A DNA stretch of 64,000 nt from Utricularia gibba (lineage: Eukaryota; Streptophyta; Magnoliopsida; Lamiales; Lentibulariaceae): contig NEEC01000004.1 of the NCBI GenBank assembly GCA_002189035.1, forward strand, positions 1,674,001 to 1,738,000, given 5' to 3'. A model generated the notes under the pieces. It was given only the letters and a program-made list of their open reading frames with translations. It was not told where the DNA came from and ran no database searches. Made by a program: the position numbers and the translations under genes. Positions 1 through 12,212 of the stretch are shown piece by piece (the first letter of the stretch is position 1; every line of letters starts with the position of its first letter).

Positions 1-1542
1 TACTCCACCAACCAATACTCGTAGATGGTAGACATGATCTTTGTTCTAGTGTTTCACACCAAGCGCTGTAGCACAAGAGGGATGCGGAAGAAGACCTTGA
101 ATTCACATTTCACCCGATTTTTCTTTCTTTCCCTAGCATGCCATCCACCCTCTAGACTACTTTCTTCCCATTGCAATTTGGCCAACCTCTCAAATGACAA
201 TACAACCAGATTTGTAAGGTCGCTGTGTAAGTAACCAATCTTTCACCTTCACCTACACTGGAATACTCCTTACCTGGTTCTGGGCGTATGAAAAAAAACC
301 TCAAGATCAAACAAAACCCTAGAAAAAGCTCAAGTTGTTATCTAATCCACAACAAATCTTCATCCATAGGAAGGTATCTGCACAATCAAGCGGCACAATC
401 AGGTCATCCGATACAACACACAAGAAATGTAAAGAGGGAGATGGAAGAACGTGATATTGGCACGGCTCAATCAAAGAACCAAGCTCTTGTTCAACAGGGA
501 GCAAAGGCTTTCTAATTGAACCGCACCAATATCCCGTTTTCTGATAGCAAAACCCCTCAAGAACAACTATTACCTGACCTTCACAGAAATCTGCAAGGAG
601 TGGCCTTCTTTCATGGGAGTTGAAAGAAACAAGCAGCAACTAACTGGTACCAGTAATAGCGTTTATAAATAGGCGGCACTTGCGCTGTAGATTTGATGAG
701 TGGAACTCCCCGTGTCTTAATTGGAGAAGAACCAGCAATTGGGAAAAAAAACAAAGGTGGATGGTGAGGCTTTTCGATTAGGGTTTAGGTGAAATCGTGT
801 GTTCCATGTTGTGTGAAATAGTTTTTATTTTTATAAAAATATTTTAAAAATAATTTATTTAATAAATACGAGTAATTTTTACTCTAAAAATCAAAATAGT
901 CTAAAAATTCATCTTGTTTTTAAAAATTCAACTATTATTTTATAGAATTAGTAACGTGGTCAGTTATTTCATTTGGATGGAATTTTAAATATAATTTTAT
1001 ATTCATAAAATGGGGGGTGACAACAAAAAGGTGAGCATATTTAGTGTAAAGCAATGTGACAACGAAAAGGATCGCTGTACCAAATCTGCACGTTTATTAC
1101 TTGCATTCATGTGGTCGGCAAAAAGACCATGCCGTCATAAATGCGTAGCCCATCCGCCTCTGAAATTTCGGTCCCGGTAGCTCCCCTCGAGTGCCGTTTC
1201 TTGATTTCTCGGAATTTATGAAGGATGCTGCCACTTCGCACTGTTTCCCATACACGATCTCGGCGACTTGTTTCGTCGCGACCAGCACTTGACTGTTGAG
1301 GTGAAATCTGGTGCCCATTCTAGGTAGTAAACATTTGCAGGCGCCCTGTTTTGTCGTTTCTTTTGTGAGGTGGAAAGAATCCTTTGCATGTCCGCACGCT
1401 AGATAGATATCGATTTCTGTACTTTGCGTGTGCGTTTTCGCTTCTAATTGGGTGTGGGGGCTTGGTGAATTTTGTGGTTCTAATGTTTTGCTTCTTCCGC
1501 CGCCTGAAACTTACAGCGGAAGATAAAAAATTGAATCTTGAC
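1..1542. other. Left-edge region with no recognisable gene
   Basis: No open frame here resembles a known family, and the short frames on both strands look random. A TATA-like tttataaata lies near 661-670 and a telo-box-like ttagggttt near 779-787, so part of this may be promoter or leader sequence. The stretch at about 820-1020 is strongly AT-rich. The last 150 bases are the presumed 5' leader of the ATG8 gene that begins at 1543. A frame starting at 1384 runs in phase into the ATG8 start, but its residues do not resemble ATG8. Confidence 0.4.
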
Positions 1543-2656
<1,114 letters not shown>

Positions 2657-2882
2657 TAATTCTAGTATAGCTATTGTCCATTGCTTCCCTTCTGTATGCT
2701 TGCTTGCTTCCTCTGTTAGATGCCCCATAAGCCTGTGTTTGTTTCTTGTAATTCGATCTACATGTTATTCATAGCAAACTGATTTCTTTGCTGAATAGTG
2801 GAGTCTGTTACAAATTCCCATACTAAAGATGCAATACAACAACGCCAATGTAGAGCTCTGCATCACAAATCAACATCAAAGG

Positions 2883-3110
2883 TCACTCCGTGGCGGAAGT
2901 GGTCTTCTTCTTGAACTTGCTTTTCAGCCACTTGATTCCCTTCGATGGTCCTTTCCCAAGTCTTTGTAAACCAGCCATGGCCCCGCCGGACTGAGACGCA
3001 GGGGCTGCAGCCGCCTTTTCCCCCGCCGTACCTTCATTCTTCGCATCCGGGATCGTACCAAATCCTCCCTCCCCCCATTGATCCGCCCAGCTCGTGCCCT
3101 CTGCAGCCAT
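2883..3110 (-). CDS. Small plant protein with WADQWG motif, unknown function
   Basis: This is a single-exon frame of 75 residues. It starts MAAEGTSWADQWGEGGFG, continues with a low-complexity Ala/Gly/Ser middle, and ends in a basic segment, SKGIKWLKSKFKKK. Small plant proteins with an N-terminal WADQWG-type box and a basic GIxWxKxKxxKK tail form a conserved but uncharacterised family, and I place it there from memory of that pattern. There is no signal peptide or membrane segment. Its 3' end faces the 3' end of the ATG8 gene across about 225 bases, and its start is 272 bases from the divergent NUDT23-like start. I do not assign a function. Confidence 0.7.
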   Translation of the reverse strand: MAAEGTSWADQWGEGGFGTIPDAKNEGTAGEKAAAAPASQSGGAMAGLQRLGKGPSKGIKWLKSKFKKKTTSATE

Positions 3111-3382
3111 TGTTGATCAGTTCGCCGGAAAACAGACAGGGCGGTCGGAGTTATGCAGAAGGCGGAGAGACTTGAGGGAAGAGGAAGGGATCAGTTGGGT
3201 AAGGTGTACTTGACATGAAAACAGCTACATGCCAACTCATTATTTTCTTTTTATTATTACAGCCCATGGGCCACACACGTATGGGCTTGTTCTATAAACA
3301 TTTTGTTGTATTGATAGCGACGGCGGATTGCTTGAATGTTGAACAAATCTTCCTTCATTCGTCTGATTGATATGCTGCTAGA

Positions 3383-5480
3383 ATGCTGAAGGCAATTCAG
3401 ATTCTTGGTTCTTCTTCTACAATTGGGTGTTTTTCCCTTCCGAGCAGAGTGAACAAATCCCGTACGAAATTCTATTTCATTCCAAAAAGGCCAATTTTTT
3501 GTTCTTTCATTTCATTTAGATTCATCAGTACGCGTTCAGTGGGTGATCAATCTCGGAGAGGCTTCACAGTTGTTGGAGCTTTTCAGATGTCTCACAATAT
3601 TTCCCACGGCCCTTTTGCGTCGTTTCAGCAGTCCACGACTAATGCGATCCCAAGTGTAATCTCTGCGTCCTGTTGCGGCTTTTCTGTTTTTTATTTATTT
3701 GAGTTCTTGCTTGCTTTTAATCCGGATTCTGAATCAAGTTCGGGAGGTCTTTGATTCGTATGAAGTTGGTTTCAGTTCGGCGTTTTCTGTAAAAATTGTG
3801 GGTGAGCAATACAGTGGTACTTTGCAACTGAGTCAAACAAACTGCCGTGGTCTGTTATCGTGGTAAGAATGGGAAGGTGATTCTTGTGGAGAAGATGTTC
3901 ATTACGGTCGCTTTTCCTTGTGAATCTAACTGTTGGTAAAGCAACAGCACTCCGAGTTGATTGCAGTTTCCGTTGGTTTCTGCTTATTAGAAATCTTTCG
4001 TTTAACTAGTTGCTTTTGTATTCTAAACATCAATTCCCCATTTCTCTTGTCCTGTTTCTCCTCCCAATTCCCATTAGTAAGAATATCTACAAATGGATTT
4101 TAGGCACAATCTCCAAAAGTCAATTTCTGCCAAAGGTGCGGCGGGGCAACAAAGCATGAGAAACCTGCTGGGGATGAAAAAATGCGAGCTATTTGCACGT
4201 TGTGTGGGAAAGTTAGTTATGAGAATCCAAAAATGGTGAGTCTCATGTGATGGTTTAGCTATGCCGTGTGTTCTGATGATCCTACTGTCACCTAATTCTG
4301 TAAGAAATTTGGATATATGAGGTCGTGGATCATGTTTGTTTACCTTTGACAACTCGAGTGTTATGCTTGAATGTAGATTTGTAAGATTTTTGTGCTGTAG
4401 AATCGCTGAATTCTTTCATGAGCCACCACTCTTATTTTTCAGCATGGACCATGATTAGCGGTCATGAAGTTATCCATCTTTTTGTGTGTCCCGTTGCTGC
4501 CTCTGTGCTGCTTCGCTTTCTGTCATGTGTATCTGGTTTTCCTTGGAAAATATGTTTCACTGATACTTAGCAAACTGGTCTTCCTGCAAATTCGGAATTT
4601 CTGGCTGTCTGGCGTTCTTCTAGTTACCAACTCCAATATCTATTTCATGTTCATCTAACAGATTGTAGGTTGCCTCATTGAGCACGAGAACAAGATTCTT
4701 TTGTGTAAAAGGAATATTCAACCGTCTTTCGGCCTTTGGTAGTTGGACGAAGCCTTTTTTGTTGCCCTATCCGGTGCTGCTATAGTATTTACTGTTAGTA
4801 TGCAGGACTCTTCCTGCTGGTTACATGGAGATTGGTGAGTCTGCGTGTGAAGGAGCAGTTCGGGAAACACACGAGGAAGCAAATGCAGAAGTCGAAATCC
4901 TCTCACCATTTGCTCAACTGGACATACCTTTAATCGGCCAAGTATTAACCTTTCTCTTCACGAACCATGATTTTCTCTAGTGCACTGATATCACTTGATC
5001 CACCAACATGTTACAGACGTACATGATTTTCCTAGCAAAGTTGAAGAGCCCACATTTTTCACCTGGACCGGAATCAATGGAATGTAGACTTTTTGCACTC
5101 GATGATATTCCTTTTGACTCTTTGGCTTTCTCATCCATGCTAGTGACCCTAAAATTAGTGAGTTCCCACACTATATTTCTTGAAACTTGTTTGCTTCATT
5201 CGATGTAAGATTTTATGTGATGCTTGAGGATTTAGTATGTGGAAGATAGAGAGTCAAGAGGCCCCAAGTTTCACTATGGCGTCATAAACAAAAGGTCTTT
5301 ATCCCTCATCTCCTATTGATCCCCACTCCCTTACCAATCGAGCTAGTCTCATGTTTAAAATACTTGTGTGACTGCCCCTTCATTGGAGTTTTATTATTGT
5401 TGTTGCTTGGTTTCTACAGACCGGGAACAGGACCTTCCGATATTCATGCATACAGTCTAGACCATCATTTCAAATGCTGA
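3383..5480 (+). CDS. NUDT23: Nudix hydrolase 23-like (plastid FAD pyrophosphatase)
   Basis: The Arabidopsis NUDT23 family hydrolyses FAD (and ADP-ribose) in the chloroplast and helps control flavin levels. Exons are 3383-3655, 4104-4235, 4662-4738, 4806-4941, 5017-5157, 5236-5294 and 5420-5480, giving 292 residues with all phases consistent. The first ~85 residues are Ser/Arg-rich with few acids, as in a transit peptide. Next comes a four-cysteine zinc ribbon (FCQRCGG and CTLCGK), then the Nudix core with [13 protein letters not shown] and VRETHEEAN, then [20 protein letters not shown] and the C-terminal [26 protein letters not shown] inside exon 4 at 4835 is not used, because reading through it completes the Nudix box. 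The Nudix consensus REUXEEXGU here has Asn where Gly is usual; the catalytic glutamates remain. Confidence 0.93.
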
Positions 5481-5866
5481 CAACGACCATGGCTAAGCTC
5501 GGCCATCCTGTTGTGGCGGAATGGCTGGGGCTATACAGGTAGTAAATACTTCATGGGCGATTCTAATGGATTAAATCGATTGTGTCTAGTTAAATCTTGC
5601 TAGTGTGTTCCTCCTTTGACAGATATTTGAAAGCATGGTCGTTTATCAGCAAGCATGTTCGGACACACATTGTATAGTAATAAAATATTACCTTTTTGTT
5701 ATTCTAGTTCCAATTTCTCAGTTCGTCGTTTCCGACCGGATAATTGTTGAGCAGCGTAATATTGAATCGTACCCGGTGACAAACATTACTACTGTTACCC
5801 TGTACTGTAATCAACAAAAAGTCCCAAAAAGTCTCATTTTTTTGAATTGAGAAGCTCCAAACAGGG
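5481..5866. other. NUDT23 3' flank and TDP2 upstream region
   Basis: No coding sequence is recognised. The region lies between the NUDT23-like stop and the first possible TDP2 start, and should hold the terminator of one gene and the promoter of the next. I see no clear TATA box. Confidence 0.4.
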
Positions 5867-5980
5867 ATGCTTACAAATTCAAAATTTCTACCTTTTCGAT
5901 TTCCGTCAGTGCTACAAAATGTACGATCAGCTCTCCTCGGCGTGATTCCTTCAAAGAAACCATTTTTTTCAGGCATCGGG

Positions 5981-8486
5981 ATGTCGAGTCCCAGGTGGTC
6001 ATGCTCCAACTGCACATTCCTAAACCCACAATCCCAGACATCATGCTGTGAAATGTGTTTATCACCCAGAATGGGGCTCGCGCCTCAATCCTCAGCCGCT
6101 GCGCCGTTGCTGTCAGATGATGCAAAGTGGTCATGTTCCTCTTGCACGTTCCTGAATCCGTACACCCTCTCATCCTGCGAAATCTGCGGCACTCGCTATT
6201 CCACAAGTCTCTTGTCAGTGCTTGAGTTAAGCGACGAGGAACTTCGTGGAACCCAGTTGGGTTCTTCTGCTTTCTTGCCGTTGAAATCCTGTGGCAATAA
6301 TAAGAGTTCGGGTATAGTGGATCATAAGTTTGATGTCGGGCATGCTGATTTTTCTGGTAAATCAAGGGGCTTTCAATCGTCAAATCAAAATGATTCGGGT
6401 AATCATGGGTTTATCGAAGCACTGAGGCCTTGCAGTAATAAAAGAAAAGAAAGGGGCGATGACGATGATCATGGCATTGTTCCTACTAATGCTAATGCTG
6501 TGGGAAGCAGGGCTGAAACTGGATCATTAGTAGGTCTGCATAATTACTTACAGCCGCTTTTGTTTTGTTTTTAGTCTCTTTGTTGCACCAAGGAACGAAT
6601 GGTCCTTAGTAAATGAGATCTTAAACATGATGACCTTTAGTATAACCATCTGTTTGGCTTCCAATCCCCCAAGGAAAGAACAACATTATAAAATTTGTCA
6701 CCTGATATCCTTTTACATGTACGATGGCGGTTCAAGGTAGATTGAGTTTATTTTCCTGTATCTGATATTGACCCTCGTGTTGTATTAGTTCTTGAACAGA
6801 AAAATGATTGTTGATTCTGTATCATTAAAAGGAGACTTGGATTTGGGTACTTTGGTTCCGATTCTTTAGCCTGATTCCATGCATAACTAAAAGCTGGTTT
6901 TGGATTTTGAATTCTGTTACAATGCTATACCATACTGTAGTTCTCTGAAGAGGTCTCCTCTATGGTTCGCATATGTGTTGCATTTAGAAAAGATGGTCCT
7001 GTAAACTGTGCATGTTTCAGTAGGCTTATTACATTAATGTTCGGTCCATGTCGAAAGTTGATACTTTTTTCATGTATAGGCTGTACATGGAAAAGTTAAA
7101 ACATCCTCGGCTTCTGAAAGAACTAGCATTGTGATTGAATTAGCATTACATGATTCTGGGTGTTTGCATTTTCTGTGGGACATGGTATCCTTTTGGTGTA
7201 TCTGTAATCCTATTCGTTAGCTGTTATTTTTTGGTTGATGGAGTTTTTGGAGGTCTAGAATGTTGGTTCTTTAACGTTTACAGCAGCAATATGAATTTTA
7301 TTTTATTTTTTTTGCGTGATGTATCAAACGTGATGGATGAGTAATCTGAAAATCTGTCTGGGTGCAATCTGCTGAGCAGGTGGAACTCATTCGCTCATCG
7401 AGTCCAAAGTGTGGAAGATTATGACATACAACGTTTGGTTTCGTGAAGATGTTGAAATGCATAATAGGATGAGAGCACTGGGGAATCTTGTAGAACTGCA
7501 TTCACCTGATGCTATTTGCTTTCAGGTTTCTTCAAGCCTGAACGTCGATGTGTACAAATTATCGTTCTTTCTTCTTGCTGATTACTGCTATATGCTTCTA
7601 CAGGAGGTCACCCCTGATATCTATCAAATCTTCCGGACAAAAAATTGGTGGAGAAGGTATAGCTGCTCCATCTCAGATGACTCCATGTTCCCAGGTGGAT
7701 ATTTTTGCATGCAGGTAATGCGTTATTGCATTCATTTGCCTTGTCAGATCCTTGATATTGGGATTTAGACAAGCACGAGATAGAAATATCCTGGGAGTTT
7801 AGTGCAGCAATGTATGTAGCTGTGAAGTTTTTGACTGTTGATCTTTTTTCTTTTTTCATGTTCATGTGATGTAGTTAAGCAAACTTCCAGTCAAATCCTT
7901 TGGCTCCAGACCGTTTCATAATTCGATCATGGGGCGCGAGCTCCTCACAGTAGAAGCTGAAATACAGCCAGACATGCCAATCCTGATTGCTACAAGCCAT
8001 CTAGAAAGCCCTTGCCCTGCTCCTCCTAAATGGGATCAAATGTTCAGCAAGGAACGTGTGGTGCAGGCCAATGAGGCCATGGCCTGGCTTGGGAAGCACA
8101 AGAATGTGATCTTCTGTGGAGACATGAACTGGGATGATAAACTGGATGGTGCATTTCCATTGCCGGATGGATGGATAGATGCCTGGACGGAGCTCAAGCC
8201 CGGAGACAATGGATTCACCTACGACACCAAGGCTAACAAGATGTTGCATGGGAACAGGACTTTGCAGAAACGGCTGGACAGATTCGTGTGCAAGATGAAG
8301 GACTTCAAGGTGCAGAGAATCGAAATGATAGGGAAAGAAGAGATCCCAGGCGTTTCTTACATGAAGGAGAAGCGAGTGAAAGGTAAGGTGAAGCAGATGG
8401 AGCTTCCTGTTTTTCCTAGTGACCACTTTGGACTCATCTTGACGATAGGTAGGCGCTCGTCCCTCACCTCAGCAGCCAAGTCATGA
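5981..8486 (+). CDS. TDP2: Tyrosyl-DNA phosphodiesterase 2 with RanBP2 zinc fingers
   Basis: TDP2 removes topoisomerase II peptides from 5' DNA ends. Exons are 5981-6533, 7380-7525, 7604-7714 and 7875-8486, about 473 residues. The N-terminus carries two RanBP2-type zinc fingers, WSCSNCTFLNPQSQTSCCEMC-like, with a second starting WSCSSCTFLNPY. The endonuclease/exonuclease/phosphatase fold follows, with TYNVWF (Asn), CFQEVTP (Glu), TSHLESP, FCGDMNWDD (Asp) and PSDHFGL (His), the expected catalytic set. An upstream in-frame ATG at 5867 would add 38 residues that look like an organelle presequence. I chose 5981 because the zinc finger starts just after it, as in homologues. The join from exon 1 to exon 2 is the weak point: phase requires the poor donor at 6534 (gtctgc), or else a small exon near 7081-7180 has been missed. 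Confidence 0.9.
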
Positions 8487-9407
8487 GCATATCCCTCCCA
8501 TCCCAGATGACACATGAGATCGTTTTTTGTGATACTCTTGAAAAATTTTCAGCTTTACGATTTTGAAGTGCTCAGCTGTATAAGGGTGGGAGTTCCTCAA
8601 GGACTTCTTGTCCTTCGTGTGCTTGGGAAGATCCAAAACACACAGCACCAGAAGTGCTCGGAAACATCTGCTAAGCAGCAGCTTTTCTGTCTTCGATCTC
8701 TTTGCTTCCTTGAATAGTTTTAGTAAGTTATCTCTTCTCTGTAGGAACATTCTCCAAAGCCGAGCTCTCTTTCTGTGTAACCATTTTGTTAGAGCCGCGT
8801 TTCTTGATTTGGAAATCCTTTTTCTTTTTTATGAGTAGCACATACGATTTTTTTCAGGTTCTAATAATCTTCTAGAACTCATAAAACTTGATGACTTGTG
8901 GAAAAAAATCACAACAATGTTGAAATTCTTCCCATTGCACAAAAAGTGGATGATTCCCAATTCGAAATTGGGGGAAATCAACCGTGTGTGACATATATAT
9001 GTATGTTTGCTAGCTACATTCCACAAAAATAGTGCCAAAAACTCCTTTAATCGATCAGGGGATGCACTTCAAGAGTCTCGAGACATTGACAACTGCTGAA
9101 GTCGTTTGCAGGTTTAGAAGATCAAGTCTTGAAAGCTACCAAAATCAGCAACTTTATGACGGACAATGCACGGTATTCGTTGGCATTGTGGTCCGCATTA
9201 CCAAAGAGTGTGCTTATCGGTACATCCCATGAAAACTCTGCGCAGATTTAGATGGCTCCCGAAGTAACGTTACAAATGATGACAGACCCATATTTCATTT
9301 TGGGGTGCTTGAGGAACTGATTACCAGTGTTCTCGCAGAAAAAAGCATGTGCACTCCTGATACTCGATGGAACCTTACGACAACTGCATACAGAGACACT
9401 CTTTGAA
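8487..9407. other. Intergenic region between convergent TDP2 and dioxygenase genes
   Basis: This holds the presumed 3' untranslated ends of both flanking genes. A frame at 9062-9232 (MHFKSLETLTTAEVV and on) is open and has protein-like composition, but I could not tie it to a family and it has no extension. Nothing else is seen. Confidence 0.4.
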
Positions 9408-10583
9408 TCAGCTGAATGAGAAAATGGACTTGTAGTTTCTCCAATGTGGTAAACTCATATCCATCATTCTCTGCAAATTTGAGGTATAACCTTCCCATTC
9501 TGAAATAGCTGCAGAGAACCGGAAGCCACAAAATCTTCTTTGCAAGTTCTCCCGCCTCATTCCAAGTAGTTCCTCAGCCATTTGTGTGTCTTTAATAAAC
9601 ACATTTTTCAACCGTTTTACCATTTGTAGTTGCGATTCTGATTGTGTTACACTAAAGATGGGCGAAGGTTCCTTGTGATCATCCATCTCGGCCTTCCAAG
9701 TGTAAAACTGCACTACCTGAAGAGCATGAATTATATTCACGAATTCCCATTGTAACAGCTCATTGCCATGAACCAAGTACACAGGGCCATCCACTGATAG
9801 CAAAATCTTATCAGAAGAAGCAGAATCCATAACAGATGCAAGTCCACTGGAGAAACAAACATCGAAACCAAGCAAGTGCAATCTGGCATTGCAAATGTTG
9901 AATCCTGATTCAAATTTTGAAGCTTCTTCTGGTGGAAACCAGTACATATTATTCGATGCCAACACAGGGGAATACGGACACATCGAGCTTAAACAGCCAC
10001 TCATTAAAGAATCAGGCAAAAAATTTAAAAGATGAGCATCCTCATCAAATGCAGAATCACGGGTAAACCATAAAGTGAGGGTAGTTCTTTCCCCTTCAAG
10101 CACTTCATCAACACAATGGATATTTCTGTCATCAGCAGTATATATCAAAACATCACCAGCAGCAGGGGAAAAAGAAGAGGGCTCACCATCCCTGAAATGG
10201 AACAAACCACCATTGAAATCGACACCACGAGTTTTCAAATAGCATACCGCAGCGAAATCCCTTTGTCGGAGGTATTCCCGATTGTCATCGCTGTGCCATC
10301 CTATGCTTGCCCCTTTGCACCAACTGATTAGTCCGGTGAACTCAACGAAGAGCTCGTATTCGACACCGAAATGCTCCTCCACGATTTCCTTCAGCCGCTC
10401 CCTGATGGGGACGAAAGGCATAATCAGATGAGCGGAGTTGGTGGCGATCAGGTGGTGGAGTGTGGTGGAAAACACATTCCGGCGGTAACCCACCGCGCTG
10501 CAACTCTTGTGTATGAAATCCAGTTCCTTGCAGGTCTCCGGCGAGAGGAAATTGCGAAGTATTCGGCGAGGGTGATCGCCCAT
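9408..10583 (-). CDS. 2-oxoglutarate/Fe(II)-dependent dioxygenase, prolyl-4-hydroxylase-like fold
   Basis: This is a single-exon gene of 391 residues. The double-stranded beta-helix motifs are clear. GWHSDDN supplies the first metal ligands (His97, Asp99), NIHCVDEV supplies the distal His156, and GERTTLTLWFTRD carries Arg166, which in this fold binds the 2-oxoglutarate carboxylate. The segments YLKTRGVDFNGGLFHF and AAGDVLIYTADDRN match a plant group usually described as 2OG-Fe(II) oxygenases related to procollagen lysyl/prolyl hydroxylases (At1g68080-like). The substrate is unknown. There is no signal peptide, so a nuclear or cytosolic place is more likely than the secretory pathway. The C-terminal ~200 residues form a less conserved plant-specific domain. 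The start ATG is 141 bases from the divergent PUX4-like start. Confidence 0.88.
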   Translation of the reverse strand: MGDHPRRILRNFLSPETCKELDFIHKSCSAVGYRRNVFSTTLHHLIATNSAHLIMPFVPIRERLKEIVEEHFGVEYELFVEFTGLISWCKGASIGWHSDDNREYLRQRDFAAVCYLKTRGVDFNGGLFHFRDGEPSSFSPAAGDVLIYTADDRNIHCVDEVLEGERTTLTLWFTRDSAFDEDAHLLNFLPDSLMSGCLSSMCPYSPVLASNNMYWFPPEEASKFESGFNICNARLHLLGFDVCFSSGLASVMDSASSDKILLSVDGPVYLVHGNELLQWEFVNIIHALQVVQFYTWKAEMDDHKEPSPIFSVTQSESQLQMVKRLKNVFIKDTQMAEELLGMRRENLQRRFCGFRFSAAISEWEGYTSNLQRMMDMSLPHWRNYKSIFSFS

Positions 10584-10724
10584 TGTTGAATTTCTTACGT
10601 TACACTGGGTTTCCCCTGGCTTCTGATCTCACATAGTTGTTCTTTTCTTGTGTTTGTGAGGAATAAATAAAATTAGGGTTCTAAACTCGTAAAAATCTAC
10701 AACACCATTAGATTAACGAGAGAG
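10584..10724. promoter_or_regulatory. Compact divergent promoter with telo-box
   Basis: Only 141 bases separate the minus-strand dioxygenase ATG from the plus-strand PUX4-like ATG. The sequence contains ttagggtt near 10673-10680, a telo-box-like motif common near plant housekeeping transcription starts. No canonical TATA box is obvious. Confidence 0.5.
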
Positions 10725-12212
10725 ATGTCGTCGTCGCCAGCGGAATCCGACCTCTTTTAGACCTCAACACCACCCCTGGCCCTGACTGATAACCCGAAGG
10801 AGTATTACACCGGCGGCGAGAAAAGGTTGGTTTCTAGTTTATCCTGATTCCTGGCAAAGTTACCCCTCTCGAGCCCTCTTGTGTTTAAATGTTTTCTCTG
10901 TTAGTAAACTGTTATGTATGATTTGGTTGCTCTCTTCTTTTTCTTCAGGAATTGGTTGTATGTTTTATGGATTGTCTCAAGTGTCGGAACTTGCTATGTT
11001 TCTCACTTGTGTACCGAGCATTCGCTCCAAGCTAACATATGCTGGTTTTGGAAGGATTATGTCATCCCTTACTATACATGATGAACACTTTGTTTCAGTG
11101 GTATGCTTGTTCAAGATCCATCAAAAGGTTATGATGTTGATGCATTTTTCGAGCAAGCCCGTCGGATTGCTCCTGCTCAGGTTCCCATACCAAATACTCA
11201 ACCTTCATCAACCTCCAGAACCTTCACTGGGACAGGAATATAACTGTCTGGTGAGAATGCAACAGTAGCTCCAGAGCAACCTGTATCGGCTGTGCACAAC
11301 GGTGTTTTCTGGAGAAATGGTTTTACTGTTAATGATGGCCTCTCAGAAGATTTGATGATCCTAAAAATACATCTTTTCTTGAGGTAATTAATACTTAAGA
11401 AACATTGCTATTTTCCTTCCACTTTTCCAATGCTTGAACTTTGAACTCAGTGGACTGGTTAGAAAAACTCTTGTAATCTATTATGCTTGTTGAACACAAT
11501 GGTGTGGACTTATGACGCCTGATCATATGTTTTTTTTAGGGCTTATTTAAGTCAGAGGTTCCGAAAGAGCTGGAGCAGGATGACCAGAGATCCCCCGTTC
11601 ATGTCAATTTAACAAGGAGAGTAGAAGATCGTCCGGTAAGTGCTTATGGTTCATAATTCCTCTTTGATCTTTCAGATTTTTATAAGCATACCAAAATTGT
11701 TTCTTGCTTTGTAGTTTTCACGTACCATGTGGTGCATGCCGATTTATTTTTAATCAATTGCGCAATTTCTTACATTGAAAATGCATTCACTTCCTTTTCT
11801 TTTAACCCTGTGATTCACTCTTCTATTCTTGTTGTTTTTTGCTCTTTAGGAGCCTGAGGTGCACCAAGTTCCATTTCAAGGAACAGGAAGAACTCTGGGT
11901 AGTAGCGCCTCAGTGACTGTACCAACTCCAGGATCAACAGCTCCAGCACCAATTCACATTGTTCCAGCGCCCCTTACCTGTAGAAAACTCACTCCCCTCA
12001 GGTTCAGTTCCGCTTCGGCTGGCTGATGGAACACGAGTGGTTGCTGGCTTCAACCATCATTACGCAGTAGCCGATATCCGGTCCTTTATTGATGCTTCAA
12101 GACCGAGCGGATCAAGATCATATCAAGTGGATTTCGCACTAAGGTAATCGTTGATGCCTCTCAGACCATTGAGAATGCTGGGTTCAATTCTGTGGTCATT
12201 CAGAAAATTTGA
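10725..12212 (+). pseudogene. Broken PUX4-like UBX-domain protein gene
   Basis: Plant UBX proteins are CDC48/p97 adaptors. Exon remnants align in order with PUX4: 10725-10825 (ending EYYTGGEK), 11099 onward (SGMLVQDPSKG, EQARRIAP), 11540-11636 (LFKSEVPKELE, PVHVNL), 11850 onward (PFQGTGRTLG), the UBX core (LRLADGTRVVAGFNHHYAV), and a last piece ending SVVIQKI before a stop at 12210-12212. Introns are kept, so this is a duplicated gene rather than a retrocopy. The frame is broken several times: TAG at 10758-10760, TAA at 11241-11243 where homologues read through, a shift at about 11339, a shift at about 11950-11975 between the linker and UBX, and another near 12125. That is more damage than in any neighbour, hence pseudogene. 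Assembly error could account for part of it. Confidence 0.8.

Noticed and set aside
5871-6383. 170-residue minus-strand frame opposite TDP2 exon 1
   Set aside because: It is the antisense shadow of the zinc-finger exon and has no family resemblance.
9062-9232. Short open frame between TDP2 and the dioxygenase that looked protein-like
   Set aside because: It has faint resemblance to single-strand DNA-binding proteins but no second motif, no splice partner and no neighbouring remnant.
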